Shown here piece after piece: positions 34,501 through 44,625 of a DNA stretch of 64,000 bases (the first letter of the stretch is position 1; every line of letters starts with the position of its first letter). Both the position numbers and the translations under genes were made by a program. This stretch comes from Neodontobutis hainanensis (taxonomy: Eukaryota; Chordata; Actinopteri; Gobiiformes; Odontobutidae), in assembly GCA_024349245.1 (NCBI GenBank), contig JALDNG010000004.1, forward strand, positions 1 to 64,000, given 5' to 3'. Under the pieces are notes generated by a model, which ran no database searches, was not told the origin of the DNA, and saw nothing but the letters and a program-made list of their open reading frames with translations.

Positions 34501-37500
34501 GAAAATTAGTTTCACAGTTGAAAAAATACAATTTAAATTTTAAAATGTCATAATAGAAAAAACATTGGGCCATTTGCAATAACACAGACTAAATGGTGGA
34601 CAGATGATTTTTGACAGATAATTTTGCCCAAATGGTTATAGATGAGGGTTGATCAGTCTATAGATACAGGTCAATACTCTCAGACTCACCTGTATCTGGA
34701 GCAGACTTTAGGGCTGCAGCAGGAGCTTTTTTAATCACATTAGAATAAATAATTTCTTCTTCTTTTGAGCTGAAAAGTTAAGTTAAACATTGTATTAGCT
34801 GTAGTGGTGTACTATAAGAAAACAGAGCTGTCAGGGAAATCAATTGAAACAATTGTCTTCTGCCTTTTTACAGCTGCAGTGTCGTACATTAGACAGAAAA
34901 AATATTTTTTTCTTACAGCAGGACATAAGCTCTAATAATCTCAGAATAATAATAGTAGATATATCAATAATAGTCAGAAAATATTATCCAGAGCAACAAT
35001 AACAGAAGAAAAAGAGGGTTACAATTAGATTATGGCATGGTTCAGTGTCTCTTGTGGCTGTAGAGTAGAAACTGAAGAAAAATATTTCAAAGTTAAAAGG
35101 ATAATATCTCAACCAGACTTAGAGAAACTTATTAATGCTTTTATCTCCAGCAGGTTAGATTACTGTAACGGCCTGCTCACTGCTCTCTCAAAACGAGGGT
35201 TTAGACAGCTGCAGCTTATTCAGAACGCTGCTGCTCGGGTTCTAACTAACACCAGGAAGTACAACCACATCAGTCCAGTTTTAAAATCTCTGCACTGGCT
35301 TCTGTTGCTCAGAGAATAGACTTTAAAACAGCACTGCTGCTTTACAAGTCTCTTAATGGTATAGCACCAGAATATATTTCTGAAATGCTAGTTACCATCC
35401 CCCTCTTTGAATTCATTGAACCCTCATTGAGCAGAAGCCTGTCCCAGATGTTCTCAGAGTCCCAGAAGGTTCATAAGCAACTGTCACAAATTAGACGAGG
35501 GGGCTCTCGGACTCGGACATACAAACATCATGATACAATACACACCCCAAGACTAATATGAAAAAGCAGCACATCAAACTGATCAGCTGAGACTCAGCTA
35601 CAAGCACAAATAATTAGCCATTTACATTTACTCCAATCACAGACCAAACAGCAGCAAACTAAAACAGGTGGTGCCAAAATTTGCCAAATTCTGCCTCATT
35701 CTTTATAATGGAGACACCGCCTGACCATTCAAACTAAAATCCTAATAGTTTTGGTTTGTTTCACATTAGATGACTTAAATTTCGTGCAGGTTGACATGTG
35801 TGGCTGTAATTTAAAATAGTGTTTGAGTTTCAACTGCCTTCATCTAAAGGGAATTTTATTTCAAATATAATTTTGTTTTTTTTTTAGGCAGAAATGTTTT
35901 TGGGGTTATTTTGCTGATTTCCATCTTGATTTATTCTGAAACTGTAACATTCACATTGAAAAAAATCACTTCTGGGAAATCTCACAAGTGCCCCCTTATT
36001 TTGACAACAGAAATATTGAAATACACCTTGCAATTACAGAGATACAGTAAATTTACTGGGGACATGACTTTTTCAAGCAGACACACCAAAAACAGGCTCA
36101 GGCTTAAAGGGTTAATGACTGAAGAGTAGTGGACATTTTTTTGTTCTTAATGACTGAAGAGGGTAGAAAATTTGTTTCACAGTTGAAAAATAAAATTTGA
36201 ATACTAAAATGTCCTAATAGAAAAAACATTGTGCCATTATATGCCAATAACACAGACAAAATGGACAAAAATGTAAATGGTAATGCATGAGGTTTTCAGA
36301 TTTCAGTCTATAGATACAGGTAAATACACTCAGACTCACCTGTATCTGGAGCAGACTTTAAGGCTGCCTCTGGTGCTTTTTTTATCACATGAGAATAAAT
36401 CGTTTCCTCTTCCTTTTGAGCTGAAAAAAATAATAACATTGTTGAACATTGTATTAGCTGTAGTGGTGTTCTATAAGAAAACGGAGTTGTCAGGGAAATT
36501 TGTTAAACTGGAAACAATTACCTTCTGCCTTTTTACAGCTGCAGCGTTGTACAAAACACAAACTGTTATAGTCATTTTTTAATTTTCTATGGTTAATAAT
36601 TATTGGGTGCTTCTAGTTCTCTTCTGCTCATGTCATGTCCTTCATGCTAATCCAAACATGAACTAGACATAACTAGGTATAGATTTAACTTGCCACGGAC
36701 TGAATCCTACAGATTTTACTGCATGATATAAAATCTCATGTATTGTTTACTTTTCGAGACTACCTCATCCTGTACCATTGTCTACATGTTTGCACTTTAC
36801 TTCTTCTTGCAAGAATTAAACCTGACCATTATTTTTTAAACTGTACGCGTGTCACTCTGAAATTTATATAAAATATACATTTATTCATTTAGCTGAAGCT
36901 TTTATCCAAAGCAACTTACATTAATTAAGCTTCTAATTACCAGTGTTACAGCTGGAACACCACTGGGGGGCAAGACAGGTTAAGTGTCTTGCCTAAGGAT
37001 ACAAAAACAGTATGAAGAGAGCCAGAGAGGATCGTGGGACTCCTGAGGCAGCTGATGGGTACCTGCAGCCTGGGTGGTTGGGGAGACAAAAATTCAGGTC
37101 TGGGAGTAGTTTGGTGAAGCCATAGGACTATCATTCGGCCTCGAAGAAATCCTGGCAAACTGTCCGGCACCTCAGGAGGGGGAAGCAGTGCCCTGCCAAC
37201 ACTGTTTACAGTGGAGGTGGGAATCTGCTGATTTCAACTGGGGACATTGTTGGACGATTTACATTCCTATAATACATATCTTCCTTGAAGGAATACTTCA
37301 TGGACCTCCTCAACCCCACCGACATGTCTTCCACTGAGGGCTCGGAGAGGAGAAGGAGCTGAGCTGCAAAGCTCTCGATTTACCGGTCGATCTATGTTCC
37401 TACTCTCACCTATGGTCATGAACTTTGGGTCAGGAGCTTTCTCCACTTCTGCTCGTGTCCAGAGTTAGAACTAAACCTGTTGAAGCAGTGTTTCATGCAG

Positions 37501-40500
37501 CAAAGATATGGAACAGCATCAACTTTAACAGTGTTCAAAGGGAGGTTAAAAACATTCCTCTTTAGCTCTGCCTACATTACAACTTACACTCACCTAAAGG
37601 ATTATTAGGAACATCATACTAATACTGTGTTTGACCCCCTTTCGCCTTCAGAACTGCCTTAATTCACACTTCACTTCCTGCTCTCGGAAAAGGCGGACGT
37701 CTCTCTCTGCTCCCTGCTCTGTGCTATCAGTATATGTTTCTCTGTCTTGTCTCGTCTCGTACTACTAAATTTTCTCTTATTTCTTGGACTTTATTGCCTG
37801 CTGGCCTCCTAAAAACCAATAAGGATCTCATTATCTGGTCTCTGAGCCCTACTGACACTTTTTTTTCACAAAAGAAGGGTGCTCCGGGGAAACCCATTTG
37901 CCCCGGCGGGACCTTTGCGGCAGGCTACTCACAGGACGCCTGGAAAAACTGTCAAGTTCTTTGTTTGGAAGCTCTGTCTGTGGAGGACGCATATCTTTTC
38001 AGATTCATAATAGCGGGATTCCTGCTCATTGGTCTGGGAAATGCCTTCAACTATCGGAAAATTTGTAAGACAGCTGCCTTTAAATCTACCCAATCTACCC
38101 CTGTCTGCTGAAATTAAAAAGTGCTTAAAAATTTTGGCGATGAAAGGAATAATTCAATCCGAAGGCTTAGCAAGCTCTCCCAAAAAGCTGAGACAACCAA
38201 ACCAGTGACAGGTATCAAGAAAGAATAAAGCAGTAAAGTGGTCACCACCTATTTCTGCCACCTTCAATGTATTTTCCTTTGCCTTGTTCCCTGTTATTGC
38301 CCTTTGGGCTGCCTGCCTGGTTAGACGCTGCAAAAGACCAGACTTTTGATCCATGCTGAATCATCTTCAAAATGACTGAATATTAGCTTGTTTTGAGCAG
38401 AGCTGATGTAAATTAAGAGATGTATGCAGAAAAAAAGAAAATTTGTAATGTTTATAGAGCAAATTTATTTTTATGTCCTTTTGTCCTTAATGACTGAAGA
38501 GGGTAGAAAATATTTTCACAGTTTAAAAATAAAATTTTTAAAGTAAAATGTCTTCAGAGAAAAAACATTGTGCCATATGCAATAACAAAGACAAAATGGT
38601 GGACAAATTAAGATAAATTTGCCCAAATGGACAAAAATGTTCACAGGGATGCATTAAGGTTAAACACAGATTACAGTCTATAGATAAAGTGAAATACTTT
38701 AAATAAACTCAGACTCACCTGTAAAAGGAGCAGAGTTTAGGGCTGCAGCAGGAGCTTCCATTTTCACATCAGAATAAATTGTTTCTTCTTCCTTTTGAGC
38801 TAAAAAAAAATTATAAATTGAACATTGTATTAGCTGTAGTGGTGTACAATAGAAAAACAGAGATTTCAGGGAAATAATTCAAACAGGAACCAATGGACTT
38901 CTGCCTTTTTACAGCTCCAGTGTTATACATTAGACAGTAAAAAGTGTTTTTTCTTACAGCAGGACATAAGCCCTAATTGTCTGTGCGGGAAGTTGAGAGA
39001 TATTGATTAGAGATAGTTGGGCTCACCTCCACGCACAGCTTGGAACCCAACTCTTCCAACTAGGAGGCTGGACTGTCCTCTACTCTGGAGTTGCCTGGGG
39101 AGAGAGGCGGACTCCAGCTCAGCCTCCATGTGTTAGAGTTTACTTTTAGAAAAGTGATAGAAAGGAAGTAGAATTCAGTGTTTGTCAGTCAGGTGTTGAT
39201 GGAAAAAATGTGTTGTCAGGCGTTTTTTTAAAGATGGCTACAGAATCTGCTGATCTTGTTGCAGCAGTAGATCATTCCACCAATTTGGAATAAATCTGGA
39301 GAAGGTATGCAAGAGTGATTTTTCCCTTGCAGAGAGGGATCTGGCAGGAACATAGGTCTGTATTAGTGAATGAAGATATGAGGGTGCAGAACCAGTGGTG
39401 GTCTTGATGGCCAAACGCATAGCTTTGAACTTGATGCCGGCTTTAACAACGAGCCAATGGAACCTCATGAAGAGAGGAGCTACGTGCGCCCTCTCCATTT
39501 TATTTAAGACTACTCTTGAAGCTGCATTCTGAAACAACTGCAGCGGTTTGGTTGTGCAGCAGGGAGTCCAGCCAGAAGAACATTGCAATAATCAAGTTTG
39601 GACAAGACAAGAGCCTGGACTAGGATTTGCGTAGAGTGCTCTGATAGCAAAGGTCTAATTTTCTAAATGTTGTAGAGGATGAATCTACAGGACCGGGTGG
39701 TGCTGGCGATGTTTAGCAGATCACCAGTTACCACTCCCAGATTTCTGGCAGTGCTGGATGGTGTAATGCTTGATGAGCGTAGGTGAGGGAAAGGGTTGTG
39801 GTAGGTCTTGTGGCCAGAATCACAAACAGTTCTGTTTTTGCAAGGTTCAGCTGCAGGTGATGGTCCTTCATCCAAAGAGAGATGTCACTAAGGCATACCG
39901 AAAGGCGAGCAGAGATTGTCGGATCGTCAGGTTGAAATGACGAGTGGAGTTGAATGTCATCCGCAGCAGTGATAGAAAAAAGTCATGCTTCTGGATGACA
40001 GAGCGAAGGGATGTCATGTAAATAAAAAAGAGGAGCGGTTCAAGCACTGAGCCCTGAGGCACCCCTGTATTGAGATGTTGAGACTCAGAGACCTCGTTTC
40101 TCCAGGATACTCTGATTTCTCCAGGATTCCTCAGCCTCCCTAGGAAAGTCTATGCTAGGATACTGGAGAGGAGAAATTGTCTGATAGTCAAAGCTTGGAT
40201 CCAAGTGGAACTAAGCAATTTTCGCCCCCGTCGTGAAACACTAGATCAGATCTATACCCTCTCCAGGAACTGGAGAGTTTATTGGAGTTTTCCCAACCAG
40301 TCCACATGTGCTTTATGGATCTGCAGAAGACATTTGACTGTGTCCTTTGCAGACCCCTGTGAGGGGTACTCACGGAGTATGGGGTCCGGGGGGCTGTCTG
40401 GTCCCTGTGCGACTTGTTCCTGGCGCAGGTTGGACTCCAACAGGGCTTCCCTTTTTCACCGGTCCAGGGCCCAAAAGGGGTCAGTTTGGGGACCAGGTTA

Positions 40501-41850
40501 TCTCTTCTCTGCTTTTTGCAGATGACATTGTCCTTTTGGCTCAATCAAGCCAAGACCTTAAGCGTGAACTGTGACAGTTTGCAGCGGCTGGGATGAGAAA
40601 CAGCACCTCCAGGTTCAAGGCCATGGTTTTCAGGCAGAAAAGGGTGGTTTGTCCCTTTCAAGTTGGAGGAGAGCTCCTGCCTCAAGTGGAGGAGTTCAGG
40701 TATCTGAGTCTTGTTCATGAGTGAGGGAAGGAGGGAGCAGAGTCGATGTACTGGTCTGTTGTGGTGAAGAGGAAACTGAGCTGAAAGGCGAACTTTATGT
40801 GGTCAATATACACATTTATTGGTTTTTATTAGTACATTTTTTATTTCCAATTCCATTTTGATTTTGTCACATAATTAAGGGCATGTGATCCACATACTTA
40901 ACGTGTTCACACACCGGTCCTGCTCACTGCCATGATGAAGACATGATGAAGACACAATGATGAAACGCCTTGGCGTTGAAATAAAAACAACACATTTCTT
41001 TTGTAAAGAAGCTGGTTTAGTGAACCATGTGCTATCATCACAATGTAGCGTTAAAGTTTGAGCTAAAACACAAAGTTTTTGCTTTTTTTTTTTATTTTTT
41101 TTTTTACAATTTATTTATTTGTTAAAAAGGCCATAAAGCATCCAGTGCTTTAACACATCCAAGACTAGTCTTTATGGTCATAATAAATGTATTTTTTGAT
41201 CACACAGTATAAATTGTTCTCCGGTCATTTTTAACAGTGTTCATTTATTATGCTACACATCAGTCAGCAAATTCTAATGGATAATGTAATAGATAGTTAA
41301 AAAGTCTAATGCAAACCAAGTTTAGTGCGCAAAATAAAAAGGTCTGAAAGAGGCTTATTAGTTGCAGCTCCAAACAGATGCATTTTATATTTTTGGTGTG
41401 ACGTGGTTCTTTGGCTCCAAAAGGTTGCCGACCCCTGGTCTGGAACATTCACACAAATGCACCAAACACAGCAAGTGTGAACGCACTGTATGTCAAATGT
41501 TTTTTATTATTTTATTCACATTTTTATTACTTGTCACAAACACTGTGGTGAGAGAGAAACTTAATTGACAATAAAAGCTCTTAAATCTTTGAGGGCTTAA
41601 GATTATCAGAAATGTAGACATAGTTTGTAGAAGTTTAAGGTGTTTTTCACATCATTATTCACAACATCATTATTTTCACAGGCGTTTTATCACATCCACC
41701 TTAGGCTCTTAGACTAGAAAAGAAGAATAAAACAGAATAAGACAGAAAGAAGCAGAAGTGTGACTCACGTTTCGACGGTGGATGTCCGTTTTTAAAAACC
41801 ACTGTGGAGTAGGACACCTGTTCTTCCATGGTTCTTCTGGAGTCTGACAT
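24854..41850 (-). CDS. Lectin receptor gene A: type II C-type lectin-like receptor with ITIM/ITSM tail
   Basis: Assembled by hand on the minus strand: 41850-41769 (start), 38799-38719, 36420-36340, 28309-28241 (membrane), 27799-27122 and/or 26672-25995 (stalk), 25895-25735, 25659-25541, 24998-24854 (lectin domain, stop). All junctions are GT-AG and the frame stays open: 471 residues with one stalk exon, 697 with both. Architecture: cytoplasmic tail with VSYSTV, TIYSDV and TIYSHV, one membrane helix, a glycosylated coiled coil, and a C-terminal C-type lectin-like domain. This resembles fish immune lectin-like receptors and mammalian CLEC/Ly49-type inhibitory receptors, which recruit SHP phosphatases through such tyrosines; that role is inferred. 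A fourth tail exon (34769-34690) is frameshifted and must be skipped. Introns hold a Dong/R4 LINE, Tc1 elements and SINEs. Which stalk exon is used cannot be told from DNA. Confidence 0.75.
25995..26672 (-). CDS. Gene A stalk exon, proximal copy (coiled coil with N-glycan ladder)
   Basis: 678 nt, phase 1-1, bounded by CTCTGTAG acceptor and AAGAC|GTGAGT donor. Encodes 14-residue repeats of pattern L-x-N-x-T-x-x-L-x6, i.e. two heptads each, with leucines at heptad core positions. I count 15 N-x-S/T sequons, most exactly 14 residues apart. The coil ends with LNWTLGVIMMF and NSFCPQR, leading into the lectin domain. A 42-bp minisatellite in coding sequence; open frames on the opposite strand here are shadows. 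Confidence 0.85.
26904..27022 (-). pseudogene. Truncated copy of lectin exon 1
   Basis: Copy of the first lectin exon (25895-25735) made by the 1127-bp tandem duplication. It keeps the acceptor and the CQPCLSGWI...YCKTLNPVS part, but the breakpoint at about 26903 removes the last codons and the splice donor. It cannot serve as a normal internal exon. Confidence 0.8.
27122..27799 (-). CDS. Gene A stalk exon, distal copy
   Basis: Near-identical copy of 25995-26672, displaced by exactly 1127 bases, with the same length, phase and intact splice sites. Few residues differ (for example QRGV for QRDV, NST for NIT, DNFP for DNFS, which loses a sequon). Because the exon is phase 1-1 it can splice to the proximal copy or straight to the lectin exon. 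Confidence 0.8.
28241..28309 (-). CDS. Gene A transmembrane exon
   Basis: 69 nt, phase 1-1, acceptor CTCCAACAG and donor CTACT|GTGAGT. Reads DKKAVLVVVCVLLLLSISV then LVY: a short basic stop followed by a single hydrophobic helix continued by LVITM of the stalk exon. Compared with gene B (102 nt), 33 nt are missing, deleted between short direct repeats 'gcagttc'. The helix remains long enough to span the membrane. Confidence 0.8.
28505..28558. repeat. TA microsatellite and palindrome at LINE 5' end
   Basis: Bases 28505-28548 are a perfect inverted repeat: tactttga, a run of TA, then tcaaagta. A second TA run follows and abuts the LINE. A matching TA run at 31500-31533 marks the LINE 3' end, so the element probably inserted into a TA microsatellite. 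Confidence 0.75.
28562..31483 (+). mobile_element. Dong/R4-clade non-LTR retrotransposon, nearly full ORF with one stop
   Basis: One + strand frame runs from the TA repeat at about 28562 to a stop at 31481-31483, broken only by a TGA at 28841-28843. The 879-codon part after that stop has, in order: a Lys/Arg-rich N-terminal region, NWTAPGPDRI, SNYRPITCLST, AWIDYKKAYDSMPH, IYQGDALSPLLF and LLYMDDIKLYA (reverse transcriptase motifs), a CX2CX8HX4C zinc motif (CRLC...HLTAGC), and a C-terminal QPDIVVVDK...VVVDVAIP region matching the restriction-like endonuclease of R4-type elements (Dong, Rex6). These elements copy RNA into a nicked target site. Both ends abut TA repeats, in keeping with R4-type preference for simple repeats. 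5' truncated. The stop lies in a 22-base patch also present at 29753-29774. Confidence 0.85.
31500..31533. repeat. TA microsatellite at LINE 3' end
   Basis: About 16 TA units directly after the T-rich end of the Dong/R4-like element; partner of the run at 28511-28558. Confidence 0.85.
31603..31690 (-). mobile_element. L2-like LINE 3' tail
   Basis: Reverse complement of the family 3' end ('acagcagaattcatacactgg', 'gcgatgtacagaaat'). Probably the detached end of the fragment at 33330-34018, separated by a SINE and a Tc1 element that inserted into it. Confidence 0.55.
31775..31935 (+). repeat. SINE-like repeat, 3' part
   Basis: Contains 'tgtccttgggcaagacactt', 'ccttgcctccag' and 'attagcctaaggctacattg', matching 2970-3220 and 53715-53975. 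Confidence 0.6.
31945..33109 (+). mobile_element. Tc1-like DNA transposon, degenerate
   Basis: Imperfect terminal inverted repeats of about 30 bases (TACACTCACCT..GGATTAT..GGAACACC at 31945; its complement ends at 33109), with TA at both outer edges. Inside, 32083-32418 reads an N-terminal helix-turn-helix region (FERGMVVGARLAGLSISQ, GFSRTTISMVYKEW). Later frames show WPPQSPDLKSIEHLWDVVE with the final acidic residue region of a DDE transposase. Frameshifts and stops (for example near 32700 and 32810) make it inactive. It sits in a gene A intron. Confidence 0.85.
33170..33325. repeat. 'gactcg/gacttg' low-complexity fish repeat
   Basis: Irregular reiterations of 'gactcgag', 'ttggactcagacttg' and similar words. 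A longer version lies at 48930-49640. Confidence 0.55.
33330..34018 (-). mobile_element. L2-like LINE reverse transcriptase fragment
   Basis: Minus-strand pieces read IPQGSIWRPLLFNLYML, DDTQIYI, LHWLPFAQRIDFKTAVLVYKS and PPRTLRTSGTG. The catalytic YADD is changed to FEDD and frames shift, so it is dead. Confidence 0.75.
34019..34110. repeat. Dispersed repeat copy
   Basis: Contains 'actgataaagtctcttgg' and 'aactgagtccagatgctttt', the same repeat as at 880-975 and 1875-1990. Confidence 0.5.
34690..34769 (-). pseudogene. Frameshifted ITIM-type tail exon of gene A
   Basis: Has the acceptor, donor and sequence of the other tail exons but is 80 nt instead of 81. One G is missing in the 'aaaaggaagaag' run, so the frame reaches a TGA before the end. 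In the undamaged frame it would read IIYSNV. Flanked by the same duplicated intron block ('gtattagctgtagtggtgta') as the intact exons. It has to be skipped for a full-length receptor. Confidence 0.8.
35075..35500 (+). mobile_element. L2-like LINE 3' fragment
   Basis: Reads QPDLEKLINAFISSRLDYCNGL, NAAARVLTNTRKYNHISPV and LKSLHWLL, the C-terminal part of the same LINE family as 13525-14725. Confidence 0.75.
36340..36420 (-). CDS. Gene A tail exon 3 (ITSM TIYSHV)
   Basis: 81 nt, phase 1-1, acceptor TTTTTCAG|CTCAAAAG, donor ATACAG|GTGAGT. Encodes QKEEETIYSHVIKKAPEAA then LKSAPDT. TIYSHV fits the ITSM pattern T-x-Y-x-x-V. Intact copy of the frameshifted exon at 34690. Confidence 0.8.
36875..37010 (-). 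repeat. SINE-like repeat fragment
   Basis: Contains 'gcttttatccaaagcaactt' and 'cagtgttacagctggaacac', shared with 44430-44625. Confidence 0.55.
37215..37590 (+). mobile_element. LINE fragments (RTE-like then L2-like)
   Basis: 37300-37450 reads KELSCKALDLPVD-type sequence with 'tcaccttatggtcatgaactttgggtca'-like words of the RTE-like family. 37455-37590 is the 3' part of the L2-like family ('gagttagaactaaacctg', 'ggttaaaaacattcctcttt'). Confidence 0.5.
37585..37665 (-). mobile_element. Solo end of Tc1-like transposon
   Basis: Bases 37586-37665 match the complement of the right end of the element at 31945-33109: TACACTCACCTAAAGGATTA, then 'aatactgtgtttgaccccct'. Only one end remains. Confidence 0.7.
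37734..38111 (+). CDS. Open reading frame of unknown nature
   Basis: A 125-codon frame. I do not recognise it. Residues around 85-110 (YLFRFIIAGFLLIGLGNAF) are hydrophobic enough for a membrane segment. It lies on the strand opposite to gene A, within its intron and between transposon remnants, so it may be part of a mobile element or chance. Confidence 0.2.
   Translation: MFLCLVSSRTTKFSLISWTLLPAGLLKTNKDLIIWSLSPTDTFFSQKKGAPGKPICPGGTFAAGYSQDAWKNCQVLCLEALSVEDAYLFRFIIAGFLLIGLGNAFNYRKICKTAAFKSTQSTPVC
38719..38799 (-). CDS. Gene A tail exon 2 (ITSM TIYSDV)
   Basis: 81 nt, phase 1-1, acceptor TTTTTTTAG|CTCAAAAG, donor TTACAG|GTGAGT. Encodes QKEEETIYSDVKMEAPAAA then LNSAPFT. TIYSDV fits the ITSM pattern. 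Closest to gene B exon 54891-54971. Confidence 0.8.
39185..40075 (-). mobile_element. LINE reverse transcriptase fragment
   Basis: Minus-strand pieces read MPQGSVLEPLLFFIYM, then LGVVTGDLLN, and LQLFQNAASRVVLNK with MRFHWLVVKAGIKFKA. This is the C-terminal half of a LINE reverse transcriptase of a family different from the L2-like copies. Broken into three frames. Confidence 0.7.
40085..40800 (+). mobile_element. RTE-like LINE reverse transcriptase fragment
   Basis: Frames read YTLSRNWRVYWSF, MDLQKTFDCVL, FADDIVLLAQSSQDLKREL and 'caagtggaggagttcaggta', then an end resembling 'ctggtctgttgtggtgaagagg'. Same family as 1-690 (opposite strand) and 55195-55800. Confidence 0.7.
41040..41700. other. 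First intron block of gene A, duplicated in gene B
   Basis: Matches 56970-57420 in gene B: 'acaatttatttatttgtta', 'ccagtgctttaacacatcca', 'ggttctttggctccaaaa'. It shows that A and B derive from one duplicated unit. No coding signal. Confidence 0.6.
41769..41850 (-). CDS. Gene A first coding exon (ITIM VSYSTV)
   Basis: 82 nt from the ATG, ending in phase 1 at donor AAAC|GTGAGT. Reads MSDSRRTMEEQVSYSTV then VFKNGHPPSK. VSYSTV fits the ITIM pattern V-x-Y-x-x-V. A second ATG eight codons in (MEEQ) aligns with the only start of gene B. Confidence 0.75.
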
Positions 41851-42394
41851 CTCACCGAGCGCAGCAGGACTTTCACCTGAAGCTGAACAAACACTTCCTC
41901 TTTTTCTCCAGATGACTCTAGAACAAAAGCAGCTTGTTCTGACGCCTGAAATGCAAATGACTGATATGAACTGTTTGGGAAAACTCAGACGTGAAACCAT
42001 AACTCTAGTTCTGTTTGTAAAGAGGAAACACAGCACAAAGCACAGACATGATCTCAATGAAGCGTTTTAGAATTAAGAGTCCATAACATGATGCCTGAAT
42101 ATATATACAAGGCTCAAAAGACAACAAGATAAAAACAGGATTTACCATTGGAATTGTGCTTTTAAACATAAATTAATAAATGAATAAGATAATTTTGTAA
42201 AAGAACAACTGACTGACTACAGACAGACCTCCTCCGGCCTACTTGTGTCTGTAGCACTGGTGTATGAATCTGTGTGACTGCTGAGGTGTGTTTGGTGCTC
42301 AGCCCTCCTCCCTGTCTGCTCCAGGTGTGAATGTGTGTGAATGGGGCGAGTGGAAGCATGAGGTGCAAAAAAGCGTTATATAAATGCATTTACT

Positions 42395-42800
42395 CTCAGG
42401 GGTGCACGTGGCAGAGTGGTTAGCACTCCTGCCTTATAGCAAGAAGGTCGTGAGTTCAAAACCCGGCCGACTCAAACATTCTTGGCTGTCTCCAGTCTTT
42501 CTGTGAGGAGTCTGCATGTCCTCCACATGTTACTGTGGGTTCTCTCCGGGTACTCCGGCTCCTCCCACCGTCCAAACACATGTATGTACAGGTTAACTGG
42601 CAACTCTAAAGTGTCCCTAGTGAATGAATGTGAGAGTGAATGGTTGTCTGCCAATGTTTGTCTCTATATTTTAGCCCTGCGACTAACTGGCCACTGTCCA
42701 GGGTGTACCCCGCCTCAGGCCCAAAGCTGCTGGGATAGGCTCCAGTCACCCGCGACCCCTAACGGGACAAAGCGGTAGAAAATGAATGAATGAATGAACA
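42395..42800 (+). repeat. tRNA-derived SINE, about 400 bp
   Basis: Starts with an A box (gtggcagagtggttagcac) and a B box (gtcgtgagttcaaaaccc), has a conserved body ('acatgcagactcctca' complement, 'cccgcgacccctaacgggac') and a (gaat)n tail. Other copies are at 44880-45255, 59680-59840 and 61955-62325, all on the opposite strand. Confidence 0.8.
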
Positions 42801-43139
42801 TTTACTCTTTACGTCATACTGTGAGGCAGGAGCTCTTCCACTGTGCACCCTGGGAAGTGTCACAAAGTGACAAATAAACTTCCACTAAACTAGCAAAATA
42901 AAAGCTCACTAAAACATAGCGGTGTAGTACTTTAATTTACTTTAGGCTAGACAAAACACCCATTTTACAAGAACAATATAAAAGTCACAACTTTGGTTTT
43001 GACGGTTAGTACCCTACTTATCCAACAGTGTCTACGGATGTATAATCACCTCTCAGTAACAACAAACATAATCTGGGATTAATTTTTAAGGTGTCATTTT
43101 TGAAAAAGCGAGAATATCCACAAAAAATATGAAGTCAGC

Positions 43140-43430
43140 AAAACAAAGAAGGGAGAGCTCCTGGGCGCCCAGTCAAAAAAGCATCCTTGGAACTTGCTAA
43201 TATCTCTGCATGAGTCTACGATACGTAAAACACTGAACAAGCAGGGGAGCCACAGCAGGACACAATCAAGGAAGACATTGCTTACTCAAAGGAACGTTGC
43301 TGCACGCCTGACGCTTGCAAAAGAGCACAGTGACACTCCACAGTGGTATTGCAAATGTTTTGTGGACCAGTTACTAATTCTAAGGGTTCACTTACCTTTT
43401 CCAACTGCCATTTTGAATGTTGAATGAGTG
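43140..43430 (+). mobile_element. Tc1-like transposase relic
   Basis: Reads STIRKTLNKQGSHSRTQSRK and VAARLTLAKEHSDTPQWY, the DNA-binding to catalytic linker of Tc1 transposases, then jumps to the 3' end ('cttaccttttccaactgcca'). Internally deleted. Confidence 0.7.
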
Positions 43431-43659
43431 TGTTCAATAAAGACATGAACACATTTTTTATTATGTTTGTTAATATCTTTGACTTAGATGATAATCAACT
43501 CACATTTTGTTACTACTTCTGAGCTTTGAATAGAAATCTCTGGCTGTGATTTCAGGTCATTTTGGGAGAAAAACATGAAAACATTGTAACATTTAACTGT
43601 AAACAACAACAATCCCGTAAGAATGTGATCTTAGATGTGTCGTGTCATCAGCATTTTTT

Positions 43660-43760
43660 ATAATGTCACACGTTTCACAAATGGAGGATAAATCATTAAT
43701 ATATAAACTGAACGGGACTGGCCCAAGTTTGGAGCCCTGTGGACCACCACAACTGAAGGG
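43660..43760 (-). mobile_element. LINE reverse transcriptase scrap
   Basis: Complement reads a decayed GPQGSKLGPVPFSLYIND. A second scrap of the same family lies at 60850-60960. Confidence 0.5.
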
Positions 43761-44429
43761 ACTTTGACTTATGGTAATTAATCTTTACAAGTTGTAAACG
43801 ATCAGGCAAGTAGGAAAACATTAATAGGGACATGTTTTAAATTACTATAATGGTCATTAGCTGCAGCAGATAAAAAACAGAGACAATAGAACATAATCTG
43901 TGGGCTGTAAGTATTTTTAAACCTGGTGTTGTTTGGTTCGGATCACAAACAAGACGACAAAGACCGCACATGGTCAATTTAGAAATGGAAGACCGGTTTA
44001 ATTCTTGAAAGAATGAAACACATCAGACTCATTAAACAATGGTACATGATGATTTGTTTAATAATTTTACAGCACATGACGTTTTTATTGGTGTACATCA
44101 TGCCTCTCAGAGTCGTGGATTGACGAGGATTGAGCTGTTGTGAGTCATAGATGTGATTGAGTTTACGTGCCACTAAGTGAACGGTGATTAAAGGAATGTA
44201 TTTGTCTTGTTTGGATTAGCCTGGCGCCAACAGGAGATACAGCTAAAGACATTAAGTCATAAGTCTACGTGGATAAGAATAGGAAGTTTACAATTTCCCT
44301 TACACCCAGAACCCCTGCTAGGGTTGCTCTTTGTCATGTGTTTAATTTCCACTTTCTGACCAGAGTTTCATTTAGTTGGATTTATTGCAATTTATTAATA
44401 AAAAACCTACATTACTTTGAACATAATAC

Positions 44430-44625
44430 ATTTAGTCATTTAGACGCTTTTATCCAAAGCAACTTACATTAAGCTTCCATTCACCAGTGTTACAGCTGGA
44501 ACACCACTGTTTGCAAAGTAGGTTAAGTGTAGGTTAAAGACACAACAACAGTATAAAGTGTGGGGAGAGTGGGAATTAAACTGCCAACCTTCCAGCTATA
44601 GTACGACCGCTCTACCACTGAGCCC
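44430..44625 (-). repeat. tRNA-derived SINE-like repeat
   Basis: On the minus strand it begins 'gggctcagtggtagagcgg' (A-box-like), followed by 'gcagtttaattccc' (B-box-like), and ends in 'ttggataaaagcgtctaaat'. A partial copy lies at 36875-37010. Confidence 0.6.

Noticed and set aside
42395..42480. Possible true tRNA gene, because of clear A- and B-box-like words
   Set aside because: The same head is followed by a long conserved SINE body and tail repeated at four places, and the cloverleaf arms do not pair convincingly.
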